From: Antedon mediterranea
Taxonomy: Eukaryota; Echinodermata; Crinoidea; Comatulida; Antedonidae
Assembly: GCF_964355755.1 (NCBI RefSeq)
Contig: NC_092672.1
Location: 8,308,001-8,372,000, forward strand
Direction: 5' to 3'
Length of the DNA stretch: 64,000 nt
Under the pieces are notes generated by a model, which saw nothing but the letters and a program-made list of their open reading frames with translations, ran no database searches and was not told the DNA's origin. The first letter of the stretch is position 1; each line of letters begins with the position of its first letter. Of this stretch, positions 41,212-51,436 are shown piece by piece. Position numbers and translations under genes: made by a program.

Positions 41212-42905
41212 TCCGGATATTCACCCCCTGGACATTTACCCCCCGGACAACTACCCCCCGGACAACCACCACCTGGACCACTACCCCCTTAGGACAACTA
41301 CCCCTTTAGGACAACTACCCCCCGGACAAATACCCCCCGGACAACTACCTCCTGGACAACTACCCCCCGGACAATTACCCCCTAGGAACAATTACCCCCC
41401 GGACAATTACCCCCCGGACAATTACCACCCAGAAAACTATCCCTTTAGAACACCCTAACCACCCAGACCATTCAACAACCTGACTCTGCAACAGTGTATA
41501 ATAGGAATTAATAACTATATTTTAATGACGAATTACTATTCATTATTGTAAACAAAAGTAAAAGATTGAACATAAATATAGCCTGGTATAAACTGAAGAT
41601 TGTCACACATGATCATAGGATAGTCGAACGTATTATATAGTACTCCCTGTATTTACTGTAAAGACTGGGTTCGCTAATAATAATAATAATTTTTGCGTCA
41701 GGACAATGCTTCGATAACCACTGGTCTTAAAAGAATTAATTTTTGTCTCAAATTTGTCATATATGTATTTTTGTACACTTGAAGAATAATATCACTTTTG
41801 ATATTTGACCTCAATGTTCACTCACCGAATAAACGTCGATCTTTAAATAAATTCCCCTCAAATAAACGGTGACCATGTCACTCCCATGAAACATCATATG
41901 GAATAATCGGCGTCTATTTCCATTAGATTATACCCCTCCCATTGAATAAACAACTTTCTTCCAATAAATGTCCACCTAAAAACCACCTAAACAATAAACA
42001 GCCCAGGCCGTTTTTTCAATAAATACGGTACTTTAAATCTAGCACATCTAGGGTCTAGCGTGCTGTTAAACAGAATAATCGGTTAAAAAGGGGTGTTTCG
42101 AAACTAGAGACCCGAGACCAGAGACCAGAGACCCGAGACCCAATACGAAAAGGGAGACCTAAATATACGAAAAGGGAGACCCACGTACGAAAAGGGAGAC
42201 CCCACTATACGAAAAGGGAGACCCCACTATACGAAAAGGGAGACCCCACTATACGAAAAGGGAGACCCTAATATACGAAAAGGGAGACCTAAATATACGA
42301 AAAGGGAGACCCAATTATACGAAAGGGAGACCCAAATATACAAAATGGGAAACCCAAATATACGAAAAGGGAGACCCACTATAAGAAAAGGGAGACCCAC
42401 TATAAGAAAAGGGAGACCCCACTATACGAAAAGAGAGACCACACTATACGAAAAGGGAGACCCTAATATACGAAAAGGGAGACCCAAATATAGGTCTCCC
42501 TTTTCGTATTGGGTCTCGTGTCAGGTCTCTGGTCTCGGGTCTCTAGTTTCGAAACACCCGTTAAAAACAGATGATTTCATTTTTACAGAAACCGGTCCTA
42601 TATATTTGTCTACTTTTGGATGGGGGGGGGGGTAGTTGACCGGGGGGTAGTTGACCGGGGGGTAGTTGACCGGGGGGTAGTTGACCGAGGGGTAGTTGAC
42701 CGGGGGGTAGTTATCCTAAGGGGGTAGTTGTCCTAAGGGGGTGGTTGTCCGGGGGGTAGTTGTCCGGGGGGTTGTTATCCTAAGGGGGTAGTTGTCCTAA
42801 GGGGGTAGTTGTCCGGGGGGTAGTTGTCCGGGGGGTAGTTGTCCTAAGGGGGTAGTTGTCCGGGTGGTAAACATCCGGGGGGTAACTGTCTAGGGGGTAG
42901 GTGTC
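41212..42905. mobile_element. Large foldback with inverted minisatellite arms
   Basis: The left arm (about 41221-41450) is a C-rich array of units like TACCCCCCGGACAAC; the right arm (about 42621-42900) is the reverse complement, units like GGGGGGTAGTTGTCC and GGGGGTAGTTGTCCTAA. The outermost parts also pair (CACCCCCTGGACATTTACC against GGTAACTGTCTAGGGGGTAG). The centre contains AT-rich sequence with loosely repeated AATAAAC words and a separate foldback at 42091-42559. No clear target-site duplication is seen, so it may be a foldback transposon or an inverted duplication of a minisatellite. Confidence 0.75.
42082..42568. mobile_element. GGGTGT foldback element with internal tandem repeats
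   Basis: Ends GGGTGTTTCGAAAC at 42091 and GTTTCGAAACACCC to 42559, with the match continuing inward (CTAGAGACCCGAGACCAGAG against CTCTGGTCTCGGGTCTCTAG). Flanks GTTAAAAAG (42082) and GTTAAAAAC (42560) match at 8 of 9 bases. Between the arms are about 18 units of 18-20 bp containing TACGAAAAGGGAGACC. No coding potential. It is nested in the larger foldback at 41212-42905 and shares its ends with the element at 51447. Confidence 0.88.
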
Positions 42906-42906
42906 C

Positions 42907-43052
42907 TAGAACCCTGTCTATACTATCAAACTAGTTTGACAACAAAAGTGTGATGTGCCCAAATATGGTAGTGATATGACATCATCATGTCCATATATGG
43001 GCACATTAACATTTTTTGTCACACAAAGTTTGATAGTGTAAACAGAGCTTTA
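42907..43052. mobile_element. TACACTATCAAACT MITE
   Basis: Left end CCCTGTCTATACTATCAAAC, core CCCAAATATGGTAGTGATAT and CCATATATGGGCACAT, right end TTTGATAGTGTAAACAGAGC. It abuts the right arm of the large foldback. Confidence 0.85.
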
Positions 43053-44175
43053 TAAATGAAATAAAAGATCTGCTCTAATCAGTCTTTGTTATAAACCCTC
43101 TGTCAATAAGAAAAATAAGCCATTGATTTTTAATGTGTACTTATTCATCATGTCAGTGTCAACATTCTGATGCCATTGCTGTTGATAGAAAACAATTAAA
43201 TGCACAGGGTATGCTATATATCTTTTTTATTCCATATTGAAAAAAATGGTATGAGTAGAAAAAATACTTATATTTCGTCATGAAATTAGAATTCCAATTT
43301 TGCATACATTATTAATTTTATTATTCATTTTTAATATTCATTATTTATGAAAAAAATGAAATGATATGTATTCTGTCGTAATATTAGTATTCATGAATGT
43401 TGTGTTACCCAACACCACCACCTGTAGTTCGGATTTCCCAATTTCCGGTATTTTACACGACCATGAAAATGGAATTTCCACAGCAAGCACCGAATAGAGT
43501 ACACTGTACGTGACGTGTGTAATAAAGTTGACGTTTATATTTCACAAAAGAGTCAATTTCTAAACACTATATAGAAACACACTTTCGTTGAAATACTGAA
43601 ACGGTTATATGTACGACACTGCTCAATTTCTTTAAGGTAATATATACATATGTCAATACTTTATTTGAAAATACTGTACTTCTTTAGACTAATTATAGCT
43701 AGGCCTAGGCCAAGTTGCTCTAGCAAGGAGGTGTCGGGCGTGATGTGAAAAGCACGTGGTGAATACCATCACAAAAGTGGTCCCAGAATGCCCATTCGTT
43801 GATAAACATGGGCCTACAGGCTATCTATAGACTTATTAACTATACCTTATTAGGCCTAGCCTCTAGACAGACTTGTTTGTTTATAATAATGTGTTTGTGT
43901 GTTTAATTAGTTTGTGCAGGGAGTTTACAACTCCCTGGTTTGTGTGATGTAATCTGCAAATTTGTTTTTGTCAGACATGTATTTTTTTATAAAAGAGGGT
44001 TGGCGGGGCCGGGGGCGGCCGGGGAGGAGGTTGAGGTCCTTATTTTTGCTTGATGAAAAAATGACGCACATGTAGTCGACCCCTCCATTTTGTCTTCAAA
44101 TTCACCCTACTCTCATCTTGTACAGTAATACATTGATTCTATTTTGTCCATCAGTTGTCACGCGTGCATTTGAAG
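43053..44175. other. Upstream region of the BTB-BACK gene
   Basis: AT-rich, no supported gene. A possible acceptor (TCCATCAG) just before 44154 would make 44154-44175 untranslated leader of the first coding exon, implying an upstream non-coding exon that I cannot locate. A G-rich run is present at 43996-44035. Confidence 0.4.
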
Positions 44176-47100
44176 ATGTTTTATGATGACGACGATGATA
44201 CAATTCTGCCATTTCTGTCTCTCGGACCGTATTTGATGAGACGAAAAATACAAGAAGAAATGAACAAGAAAGAAGTAGGCCGAGTTTATATTCTAGTTTT
44301 AATTAGTTTACTTTTAGCTTAAATCATAATGTAGCAGTTCCGCAACCAAGATAATTAAAGTGGTGCAGTATTCCCCCTGTGTGGGTCACAGGGTTGTCAA
44401 AAGTCTCTGTTAAAAAGTGGTCATGGTGAAACCTTACCTGTACGAATTTTACTGGTGGCTGTGTCCGGTGTAGTATTTTGAATACATGTTTGTTATTAAG
44501 GGCCTGTTTCTATAGAGCAGAGAATACGGTTTTGAATACCGTTCTTTTCAAGAACCGTTTTTTCTTGCCAGCAGAAATGGGTCCCCACAAAAAACCACAA
44601 AAAAGAACCGATCTTAAAAACGGTTTCAAAAACCCCAATTGATTGCGGTCTCGATCGCAAAGAACCGTTCTGAAACCGGTTTCCGCGGAGCAATTTTTAG
44701 CTGCAACACAATCGCGGTCTCAATTTGACCCCAAAAACTGAACTCTGCAGTCTGCTGCACTGGGATGATTGCGGTCATCTCGCAGTCAAACTCGCGCGAT
44801 AGGACCTAGGCCTAAGTCATTTTTATTTCTCTAGATAGTGAGTATTTTATTTAACTAAAAAATGTTGACCGATGCCATTACGAGGTTCGTAAAAAATATG
44901 TGAAGGAAAGAAGATGAGGGGACTTGTCGGGAGTCGGAAGAAAGACTCACGTATAGGCCTACATGTTTTTAAGAATATTGTAAAGCGTGTGAAAAATAGA
45001 CGAGTTCAACTTGACAATATCAGAGGGTGCGACGTACCTATACTTTAACCAAGGACCACAATAACGTTTCAGGTAATAATTCCCCTTCTATGATGAAATG
45101 GATGCTATTTCTTGGGGATCGCGCTATGCGAAAAAAAGTAAACATGACCTCGATCAAATCGCGCTTCCGCCTAACGAACTGCATTGTGGTGTATATAATG
45201 ACGTCATTCATAACGAACGCACATGGACGGAACCGGTTTTATTGGAGTAAAAATTGAGCTGCAACGCGATCTTTATTTATTAAACAACAGCCGAAACCGG
45301 TTTCCAAAAAACCGTTCTTTTTTTATTTTTCAATAGAAACAGGCCCTAAGTGTTTTATAATAATAGTCCTCAAATGAAATACAATATCCCACAAACGACT
45401 GAAAAAATGTAAACGCTATAGTGCTGCCATGAGTCTTTATGATCAGAGTTCATCTATCAGTATTATTTTATTTCTTGGTCCCTTTTAGTTAGATAAACCA
45501 TGGAGGAAAAAATAATAATAATAAATTAATAATAATAAACAAAACAATCTCAAATAATTATCATTATACACTCAGGAAGAAGAAGCATCAACGAGCAGGA
45601 AGATGAAGAATAAGCCGACTGATTCTATTGTAATTAAAGTTGGTGTGTCAATGGGGAGATTCTTTAATAAAAAGGAGCTGAGTGATGTCAAGTTAAAGGT
45701 AAGTATATGCATTAGTTCTCCAGTAAGTTAAACAATAACAATGTATTTAAGAACACTCACTTCGTTGCTTAACAAAACGTTAATAAATTCCATTTTATGC
45801 CAGACTAAAAATGATTGTGGTCACAGTAGCGAGCTTCCGTGTCGATACTGTAGATGAAAGAGAAGGAATGAATGGAACAACGGTTGAATTATTGTCCATT
45901 AAGGTACCCTTATATCGACATGTAACTCAACTGTGTCGACGTAAGCGCTCCAAGCAACTGAACGCAACTGACAGGCACACAAAAAATGTCAACATAAGCT
46001 TAGTTGCTTTCTGTCGCCCATGTTCTACTTTTCCGGAACTGAAAACTTTGAATCGAGTCACGTGCAGTGTAGGTAACCGCGACCAGTTTGATTTTACCAA
46101 AAAAAACGTTCACGCATACTGATTCCTCTATACAACTACATTGCGCTGTAAGTTAACCACAATTAGTTACAATCAGTTCCAGTGTCGGCATAAGCACTTG
46201 CACACTGGTTCCTTTCAGTTGAGTTCCATGTGGACATAAAGGGCCCCTTAAGTCAAAGTGATTTATTATGATTATTTAATATGTATTGCATACCACTTAA
46301 AAGAATGATTCTATTGTATCTGGATAAGTAGTAGCAAGAGCGATATTCAGTAGACCTTAACTCCCAATGTTTCTCATAATGTATTGTATGTATTTTTTAA
46401 AGGTTGGTGATAAAGTCTTTGATGCACACAAGATAGTTGTAGTGTCTGCAAGCGACGTCTTTGAAGCAATGCTGATGAATGAAAAATGGCAGGAGGCAAG
46501 CAAGCAAGAGATTGAACTGCAAGATGACAACGCTGAAGACTTTGCAATGGTTCTTAAGTTCCTTTACACTGGAAGGATATGTCTTCACATCAAAAAGATC
46601 ATGTCTGTGTATCACATAGCTGATAAATACAATCTAAAAGTACTAAAGCTGGCTCTATGCAAATTCCTTCATAAATTTGTGACTCAACGTAAGCAGCAGG
46701 GAAAACTCACCTGCCCAGAAGCCATTGCAATTTGCAACGCATTTGAATCCGACACGCTGATGCATCCTGGGTTGAAATCTGTCATACAGTGGATTGGAAC
46801 AAATTTCAACAATTTCATAAAGAGTAGTGAATGGGAAAGCCTTCCGAGAAGAACCATTCTGATGATTCTGCAAAAAGATGAAATTGGTGACAATGAGCAG
46901 AAGATCTTCGCAGCAGCAAAGAGGTGGTTGCAGTACGATGACTCGCGTACTGAAACACCAGAACTCATCTTCGAAGTACTGCAGCACGTTCGACTGACGA
47001 TTCTCTCTGCGAGGGACTTGTATACTATAGAAAACGACCCTATCGTAATAAGATGCCCTCAGATGGTGAAACTTGTTTCCGACACTATACGGCGAAAGTT

Positions 47101-47281
47101 TTATGAAGGTGTGCCCAACTTTATAGGTGAAAGTGTAAAACCAAAATGGCTGAAGCGTCGTGAAAGAAATTACTCCAACCCCCCCTCATGCGAAGTGTCA
47201 TTCTCTTATGGCTGTTACTATGGTGATGATGATGACTACTTTGATGATGAAGACGAAGACTACTCCGATAACGAATGGTAA
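44176..47281 (+). CDS. BTB-BACK domain protein, BTBD17-like, no Kelch repeats
   Basis: Three exons: 44176-44274, 45576-45698, 46403-47281; 366 residues, phases all zero. The start ATG is the first after an in-frame stop at 44134. Seen: acidic start MFYDDDDDTIL; BTB fold from LSDVKLKVGDKVFDAHKIVV through VFEAMLMNEKW, MVLKFLYTGRI and IADKYNLKVLKLALCKFL (about residues 68-165); BACK-type helices after it (CPEAIAICNAFESDTL, WESLPRRTILMILQKDEI, AAAKRWLQYD, about 175-300); an unusual acidic tail with DDDDYFDDEDEDYSDNEW at the very end. There is no room for Kelch repeats. BTB-BACK proteins often act as adaptors for cullin-3 ubiquitin ligases, but some, such as the BTBD17 class, have other or unknown roles; the substrate cannot be inferred. 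Introns hold a Harbinger-like and a TTAA-type MITE. Confidence 0.88.
44497..45349. mobile_element. Harbinger-like non-autonomous element
   Basis: Ends GGGCCTGTTTCTAT at 44500 and ATAGAAACAGGCCC to 45346 are perfect inverted copies and are flanked by TAA on both sides (44497-44499, 45347-45349). A 3 bp TWA duplication with GG-starting ends is characteristic of PIF/Harbinger. Subterminal parts repeat AACCGTTCTTTT and AAACCGGTTTC in both orientations. No transposase. It sits in intron 1 of the BTB-BACK gene. Confidence 0.82.
45899..46251. mobile_element. TTAA-flanked MITE
   Basis: TTAAGGTACCCTTATATCGA at 45899 and, at the right end, TGGACATAAAGGGCCCCTTAA are inverted copies with TTAA at both tips. 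Farther inward ACTCAACTG and CAGTTGAGT pair. TTAA targets suggest piggyBac mobilisation, but its ends differ from the element at 23240. In intron 2 of the BTB-BACK gene, about 150 bp before exon 3. Confidence 0.75.
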
Positions 47282-47347
47282 TAGGCCTAGTTAGTAGACT
47301 GCTACCAAATTATCCTACCATAGTGATTGCACTATAACGACTCCCAA

Positions 47348-47500
47348 TAATGTCCATGCAGTATCATACCCAAATTCTGTAATACAGTGTTAAATGTGAC
47401 ATCTGTATCATAGGCCCTAACCTTAACATGCTGTAATACAGGTATCATATGTGATACCGTATGTCACTGTATTACAGAATTTGCATATGATACAGGATGT
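47348..47500. mobile_element. MITE with AATTCTGTAATACAG arms
   Basis: AAATTCTGTAATACAGTG and CACTGTATTACAGAATTT are inverted copies, and GTATCATA-like words flank both. The centre CAGGTATCATATGTGATACC is itself palindromic. Confidence 0.75.
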
Positions 47501-47934
47501 ATTATCCCGAATACAGAGAATCGATGAAATATTGCCTTTTGTTGTTACGTTATACTCTTTGTACATAGCCTACTTAAAATGCTATGTAAGTATCTTTTAG
47601 TTATCTATTATTGGTTATCTTTTTATTATCTATTTTTACGCAAATTCATGATTTTTACTGTCTGTTTAAAGAGAGATGTGATTTCAGACATGTTTTAAAG
47701 TAACTTTCTTACATTAAATATATAATCCAAATTCTACCAAGTATCACATTATTGTCCATAAGAAATTAATGTATTTGAATTGAGCCAACTGTTGTTATTC
47801 TGCCTACCTTGGTATCACAAAAAAACTATTATCACAATAATTATAATAAACTATAACACATTGTTTTACAAGATGTGCATATTTGATCAGGTTTGTATTT
47901 TAAACCTGAGTAACACTTGGCCTAAGCGTGTAAG

Positions 47935-48111
47935 GCTTGGTTCCCACTAGAACGTAATGCAAGGACGTAAACGCAACGCAAGCGTTTTAACCAATGACAA
48001 GCGAAGTTATAGACAGTTAGCAATCACAAGCGAATAAGCCATCGCTTGTGATTAGTCAATTCACTTGCGTTGCGTTACGTCCTTGTATTACGTCGCTAGT
48101 GGGAACCAAGC
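47935..48111. mobile_element. GGTTCCCACTAG MITE
   Basis: Perfect ends GCTTGGTTCCCACTAG at 47935 and CTAGTGGGAACCAAGC to 48111. Inward, CAAGGACGTAA and ACGCAACGCAAG pair with TTACGTCCTTG and CTTGCGTTGCGT. Same family as 10938-11126. Confidence 0.88.
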
Positions 48112-49120
48112 ATTACTGTCATAGTATAATGTGCATGACAATATTCTGTAATATATTTTAAGTAAACTATAATTTTCATATAATCTACTTCAAATTTAAA
48201 AACAATAATTTTCGTAGCTGTGAAAAATAAAATACTATTTATAATAGTATGGAGTTGACTAGATTTCACATTTTATTGTAGCTTTAATTTTGTTTCTGTA
48301 GTACTAAAAAAAAATTTGTTTATGTATTAAACCTACAAATCCTTTTTGTTTGTAATTTAAAGTTGTATTTAGAAGTGTTAATAAAAGAAAAGTTGTTTGT
48401 TTTAATCTTGGTGTATTTGTTTTTTGTTTTCAAGCCCATCCAAATATATTTCGTGATTGATTCAAGTTCAAATCAAATGTTGACCAAAAGTTGATTGTTC
48501 ATCTTTTACGATATTATAATTCTGAAGAAAAAGGAACTCCAATGATATTATGTACCATCTCAGTGGCTGTAAACCCAAGTCTTGATTATTTTAAATGTGA
48601 ATTCATTGTAGATACAGATTTTTGTTTTTATTTATTCAGGTATAACAATTTTACAAAAAGTAGACAAAGGTCTGAAGATATGTTATTACAAAGATTAAAA
48701 CATTAAATTGACGGATCAAAAGTAGACAAATTCACATCAAAACTACAAAATAAAATTGAAAAAAAAAACATTAAAATGTAACAATATTGCAAGGTTATTA
48801 AATTACTTATACCTTTCCCACATATTGATCTTAATTTTTTAATTAAATTATATATTTTTAATAGATTTTTAAGATGAATGATTATGATGAATTTCATCGC
48901 AGTAGATCAAGCAGTTACAAGACGTTTATTAATGGTTTAAACTACGATATGCTATACACAAAATAATGACACAAAGTTTGAAAATTTAATTTATAGATAA
49001 CATGAAAATTGAACTGAAAATTAATTGATAGGCCTACCAAAAATACGGAAGTGCATTTCATTTAAGTATTAATTACCAGTTATTAATTTCAAGTTGGTTC
49101 TCAAATTACTGTTCCACTTT

Positions 49121-49127
49121 TATATAA
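49121..49127 (+). promoter_or_regulatory. TATA box of the peptide precursor gene
   Basis: TATATAA, 63 bases before the start codon at 49190. Transcription would start at about 49150, giving a short leader of about 40 bases and no need for an upstream exon. Confidence 0.55.
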
Positions 49128-49189
49128 TGTTGAAAGAAAAGTGTGTGTTCATTTACTAACTTTGGATCGTTTTGGTATCATCTCTCATT

Positions 49190-50179
49190 ATGTCGTATGT
49201 TAATGTCTTCTGTTATGTCTTACTTTTATCAAGGATGTGCTCGAGTACAGGTAGTGCAGGGTTTAATATTATGTATCCTGCCCCAATTAATGATATCTCC
49301 AGTAGGCCTACCAAAACGTTAAACGGTGATGAACTCTTGACTCCAGAGAAATTGGACAAGCGAATGTTTCCAGAGGCATTAAATACACGTATGTATCCAG
49401 AGGCGTTATTAAATAAACGCATGTATCCAGAAGCATTAAATAAACGCATGTTTCCAGAGGCGTTATCGGACAAACGCATGTTTCCAGAGGCTTTCTTGGA
49501 TAAACGCATGTATCCAGAGGCGTTATTGGACAAACGAATGTTTCCAGAGGCGTTATTGGAATTGGATAAACGCATGTTTCCAGAGGCGTTTTTGGATAAA
49601 CTCATGTATCCAGAGGCATTAACTAAACGCATGTATCCAGAGGCATTATTGGATAAACGCATGTTTCCAGAGGCTTTATTGGATAAACGCATGTATCCAG
49701 AGGCGTTATCGGATAAACGCATGTTTCCAGAGGCGTTATCGGACAAACGCATGTTTCCAGAGGCGTTATTAAATAAACGCATGTTTCCAGAGGCGTTATT
49801 AGATAAACGCATGTTTCCAGAGGCGTTATTGGACAAACGCATGTTTCCAGAGGCGTTATTAAATAAACGCATGTTTCCAGAGGCGTTATTAGATAAACGC
49901 ATGTTTCCAGAGGCGTTATTGGACAAACGCATGTTTCCAGAGGCGTTATTGGACAAACGCATGTTTCCAGAGGCGTTATTAAATAAACGCATGTTTCCAG
50001 AGGCGTTATTAGATAAACGCATGTTTCCAGAGGCGTTATTGGACAAACGCATGTTTCCAGAGGCGTTATTGGACAAACGCATGTTTCCAGAGGCGTTATT
50101 GGACAAACACATATTATTTCCAGAAGCGTCATTGGACAAACGAATGTTTCCAGAGGCCTTAAATAATGAACAATCGTGA
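49190..50179 (+). CDS. Secreted multi-copy peptide precursor, MFPEALLD-KR repeats
   Basis: Intronless frame of 329 residues. The ATG at 49190 is chosen because it starts the hydrophobic signal peptide (MSYVNVFCYVLLLSRMCSST); the frame extends a few codons upstream but without ATG. A spacer with MYPAPINDI follows, then EKLDKR and about 27 copies of a peptide of the form M-F/Y-P-E-A-L-L-D/N, nearly every one followed by KR. Prohormone convertase cleavage at KR and carboxypeptidase trimming would release octapeptides such as MFPEALLD, MFPEALLN and MYPEALLD; no glycine precedes the sites, so no C-terminal amide is expected. Copies with Y are confined to the first half, and the second half is almost uniform. 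Copy 1 ends TR, copy 8 KL, copy 25 KH, so some peptides would stay joined. A TATA box and an AATAAA at 50312 frame the gene. I recognise no known neuropeptide family; a secreted non-neural peptide is an alternative. Confidence 0.88.
   Translation: MSYVNVFCYVLLLSRMCSSTGSAGFNIMYPAPINDISSRPTKTLNGDELLTPEKLDKRMFPEALNTRMYPEALLNKRMYPEALNKRMFPEALSDKRMFPEAFLDKRMYPEALLDKRMFPEALLELDKRMFPEAFLDKLMYPEALTKRMYPEALLDKRMFPEALLDKRMYPEALSDKRMFPEALSDKRMFPEALLNKRMFPEALLDKRMFPEALLDKRMFPEALLNKRMFPEALLDKRMFPEALLDKRMFPEALLDKRMFPEALLNKRMFPEALLDKRMFPEALLDKRMFPEALLDKRMFPEALLDKHILFPEASLDKRMFPEALNNEQS
49358..50160 (+). repeat. 30 bp coding minisatellite of the peptide precursor
   Basis: Unit CGCATGTTTCCAGAGGCGTT plus TATTGGACAAA or a variant, about 27 times. 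Within it a longer 90-120 bp pattern of the variable codon (AAT, GAT, GAC, GAC) recurs in the second half, showing duplication of several units at once. One unit has an extra two codons (about 49557-49568), and two units are one codon shorter. Confidence 0.93.
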
Positions 50180-50311
50180 ATTTTTGTACAATTGTGTTGA
50201 CTGAACATTCTCATTAGAAGTATTCTTTAATCGTACTTAATTTATTATCTTACCATTTGCTCACTATCGCGTGCCTCTATAATGAAGGTGTAATGTTCAA
50301 CTAATGAAATG

Positions 50312-50317
50312 AATAAA
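50312..50317 (+). terminator. Polyadenylation signal of the peptide precursor
   Basis: AATAAA 133 bases after the stop codon. Confidence 0.6.
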
Positions 50318-51436
50318 AATAAAATCAATAGTTAAGTAACATTTTTATTTCATTTACCGTAATTTTTTATAATTATTTACTTTTATTTTTTGCCCGTGAC
50401 GACATGCATGACCAATCAAGACACGCGCTAACTATCTGCAATAATACACTACCACCACCACCACTGTAAAAAAATAACTATATAGCGCCACCTATCACAC
50501 ACAAACTTTTTTAAGCAGACGACTTTGTGAAACATGTGTTCATTGTTGGCATTTTGTCTGAGATTCATTCATTTATGTATTAAAACAGGTAATAATCTGA
50601 CTAGGAAGATTCAGTATTAGTTAAGAAAGTATGTATTCTACAGTAGAATTAAGATCTACAGTACTAGGCTAGGCCTAGGCCTACTAGGCACATGCGTAAA
50701 TAGGACTAGCCTAGCTAGTAGTAGGCCTACTACTAGAGGCTAGGCCTAGCTAGGCCTACTAGGCTAGGCCTCTAGCTAGCTTGGTCCAGCAGGAGCAGCC
50801 TCTAGCTAGGCCTAGTTTATTTTAGGCCTAGCTAGGCCTACGCCTGTGAGTGTCTAACTAACTACTAAGACTAAAAGGCCTAACTAGGCCTAGGCCTACC
50901 TCTCTCTAGTAGGCCTCTAACTAGAGAAGAGAGGCCCACCCAGCAGGCCTAGGCCTAGCCGAATACAGCACAGAACTCAGTGGTGGGCCATCATTACGAT
51001 GACGCCTACCCCGGGCCCTGCTATAGTATAGACCTAACCTACTACTACTACTAGCTAGCTAGGGCCTACCTAGCCTATACAGGCATCTCTTTCTAGGTCT
51101 CTACTAGCCTAGCTGCGCCAGGCAGGTTATTAAGGCCAAATATGGTACGAAAAATAGCCTGGATGCAACTGTGTTGTGTTTATCAATCGATTATCATACT
51201 AAATTGACTTGTGTCTGAACTTTGAACATTTTTGTTAAAATCATTGCAGAAATACATAGGCCTAGGCCTAGATCAAAATTCATTATTTTTGTAATGTGTG
51301 AAAATATCATGAGCATGATGTTAGGCTGGTAGACAAGCCTAAAATATGTGAGTCTCTTGATGCAACTTTAATTCATCATTATTCATGTGATCATGGTAGC
51401 TGCTGCAGAGTAAGGATCGTCTCCCAATAATGTGAT
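50318..51436. other. Non-coding, with TAGGCCTA-rich block
   Basis: No gene supported. From about 50650 to 51130 the sequence is built largely of overlapping AGGCCT, CTAGGCC and TAGCTAG words in many orders, all of them self-complementary, without a fixed period. It is the densest block of this kind in the window. Confidence 0.7.

Larger units (their letters stand above)
47282..49120. other. Intergenic region between the BTB-BACK gene and the peptide precursor
   Basis: Contains the likely 3 prime untranslated region of the BTB-BACK gene (AATAAA at about 48226), a palindromic MITE at 47348-47500 and the GGTTCCCACTAG MITE at 47935-48111. The rest is AT-rich with no supported gene. Confidence 0.5.

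Noticed and set aside
42144-42490. CRISPR-like or coding repeat (open frame with RKGRPTI repeats)
   Set aside because: Short 18-20 bp tandem repeats inside a foldback element; the open frame results from the repeat.
45811-46122. 103-codon open frame in the BTB-BACK gene
   Set aside because: It overlaps a TTAA-flanked MITE in intron 2 and has no domain or homology that I can see.
49213-50214. 333-codon and 169-codon minus-strand open frames (SNNASGNMRL and PLETCVCPIT repeats)
   Set aside because: They are antisense shadows of the 30 bp peptide repeat; they lack a signal peptide, and the sense frame has a TATA box, a signal peptide and cleavage sites.
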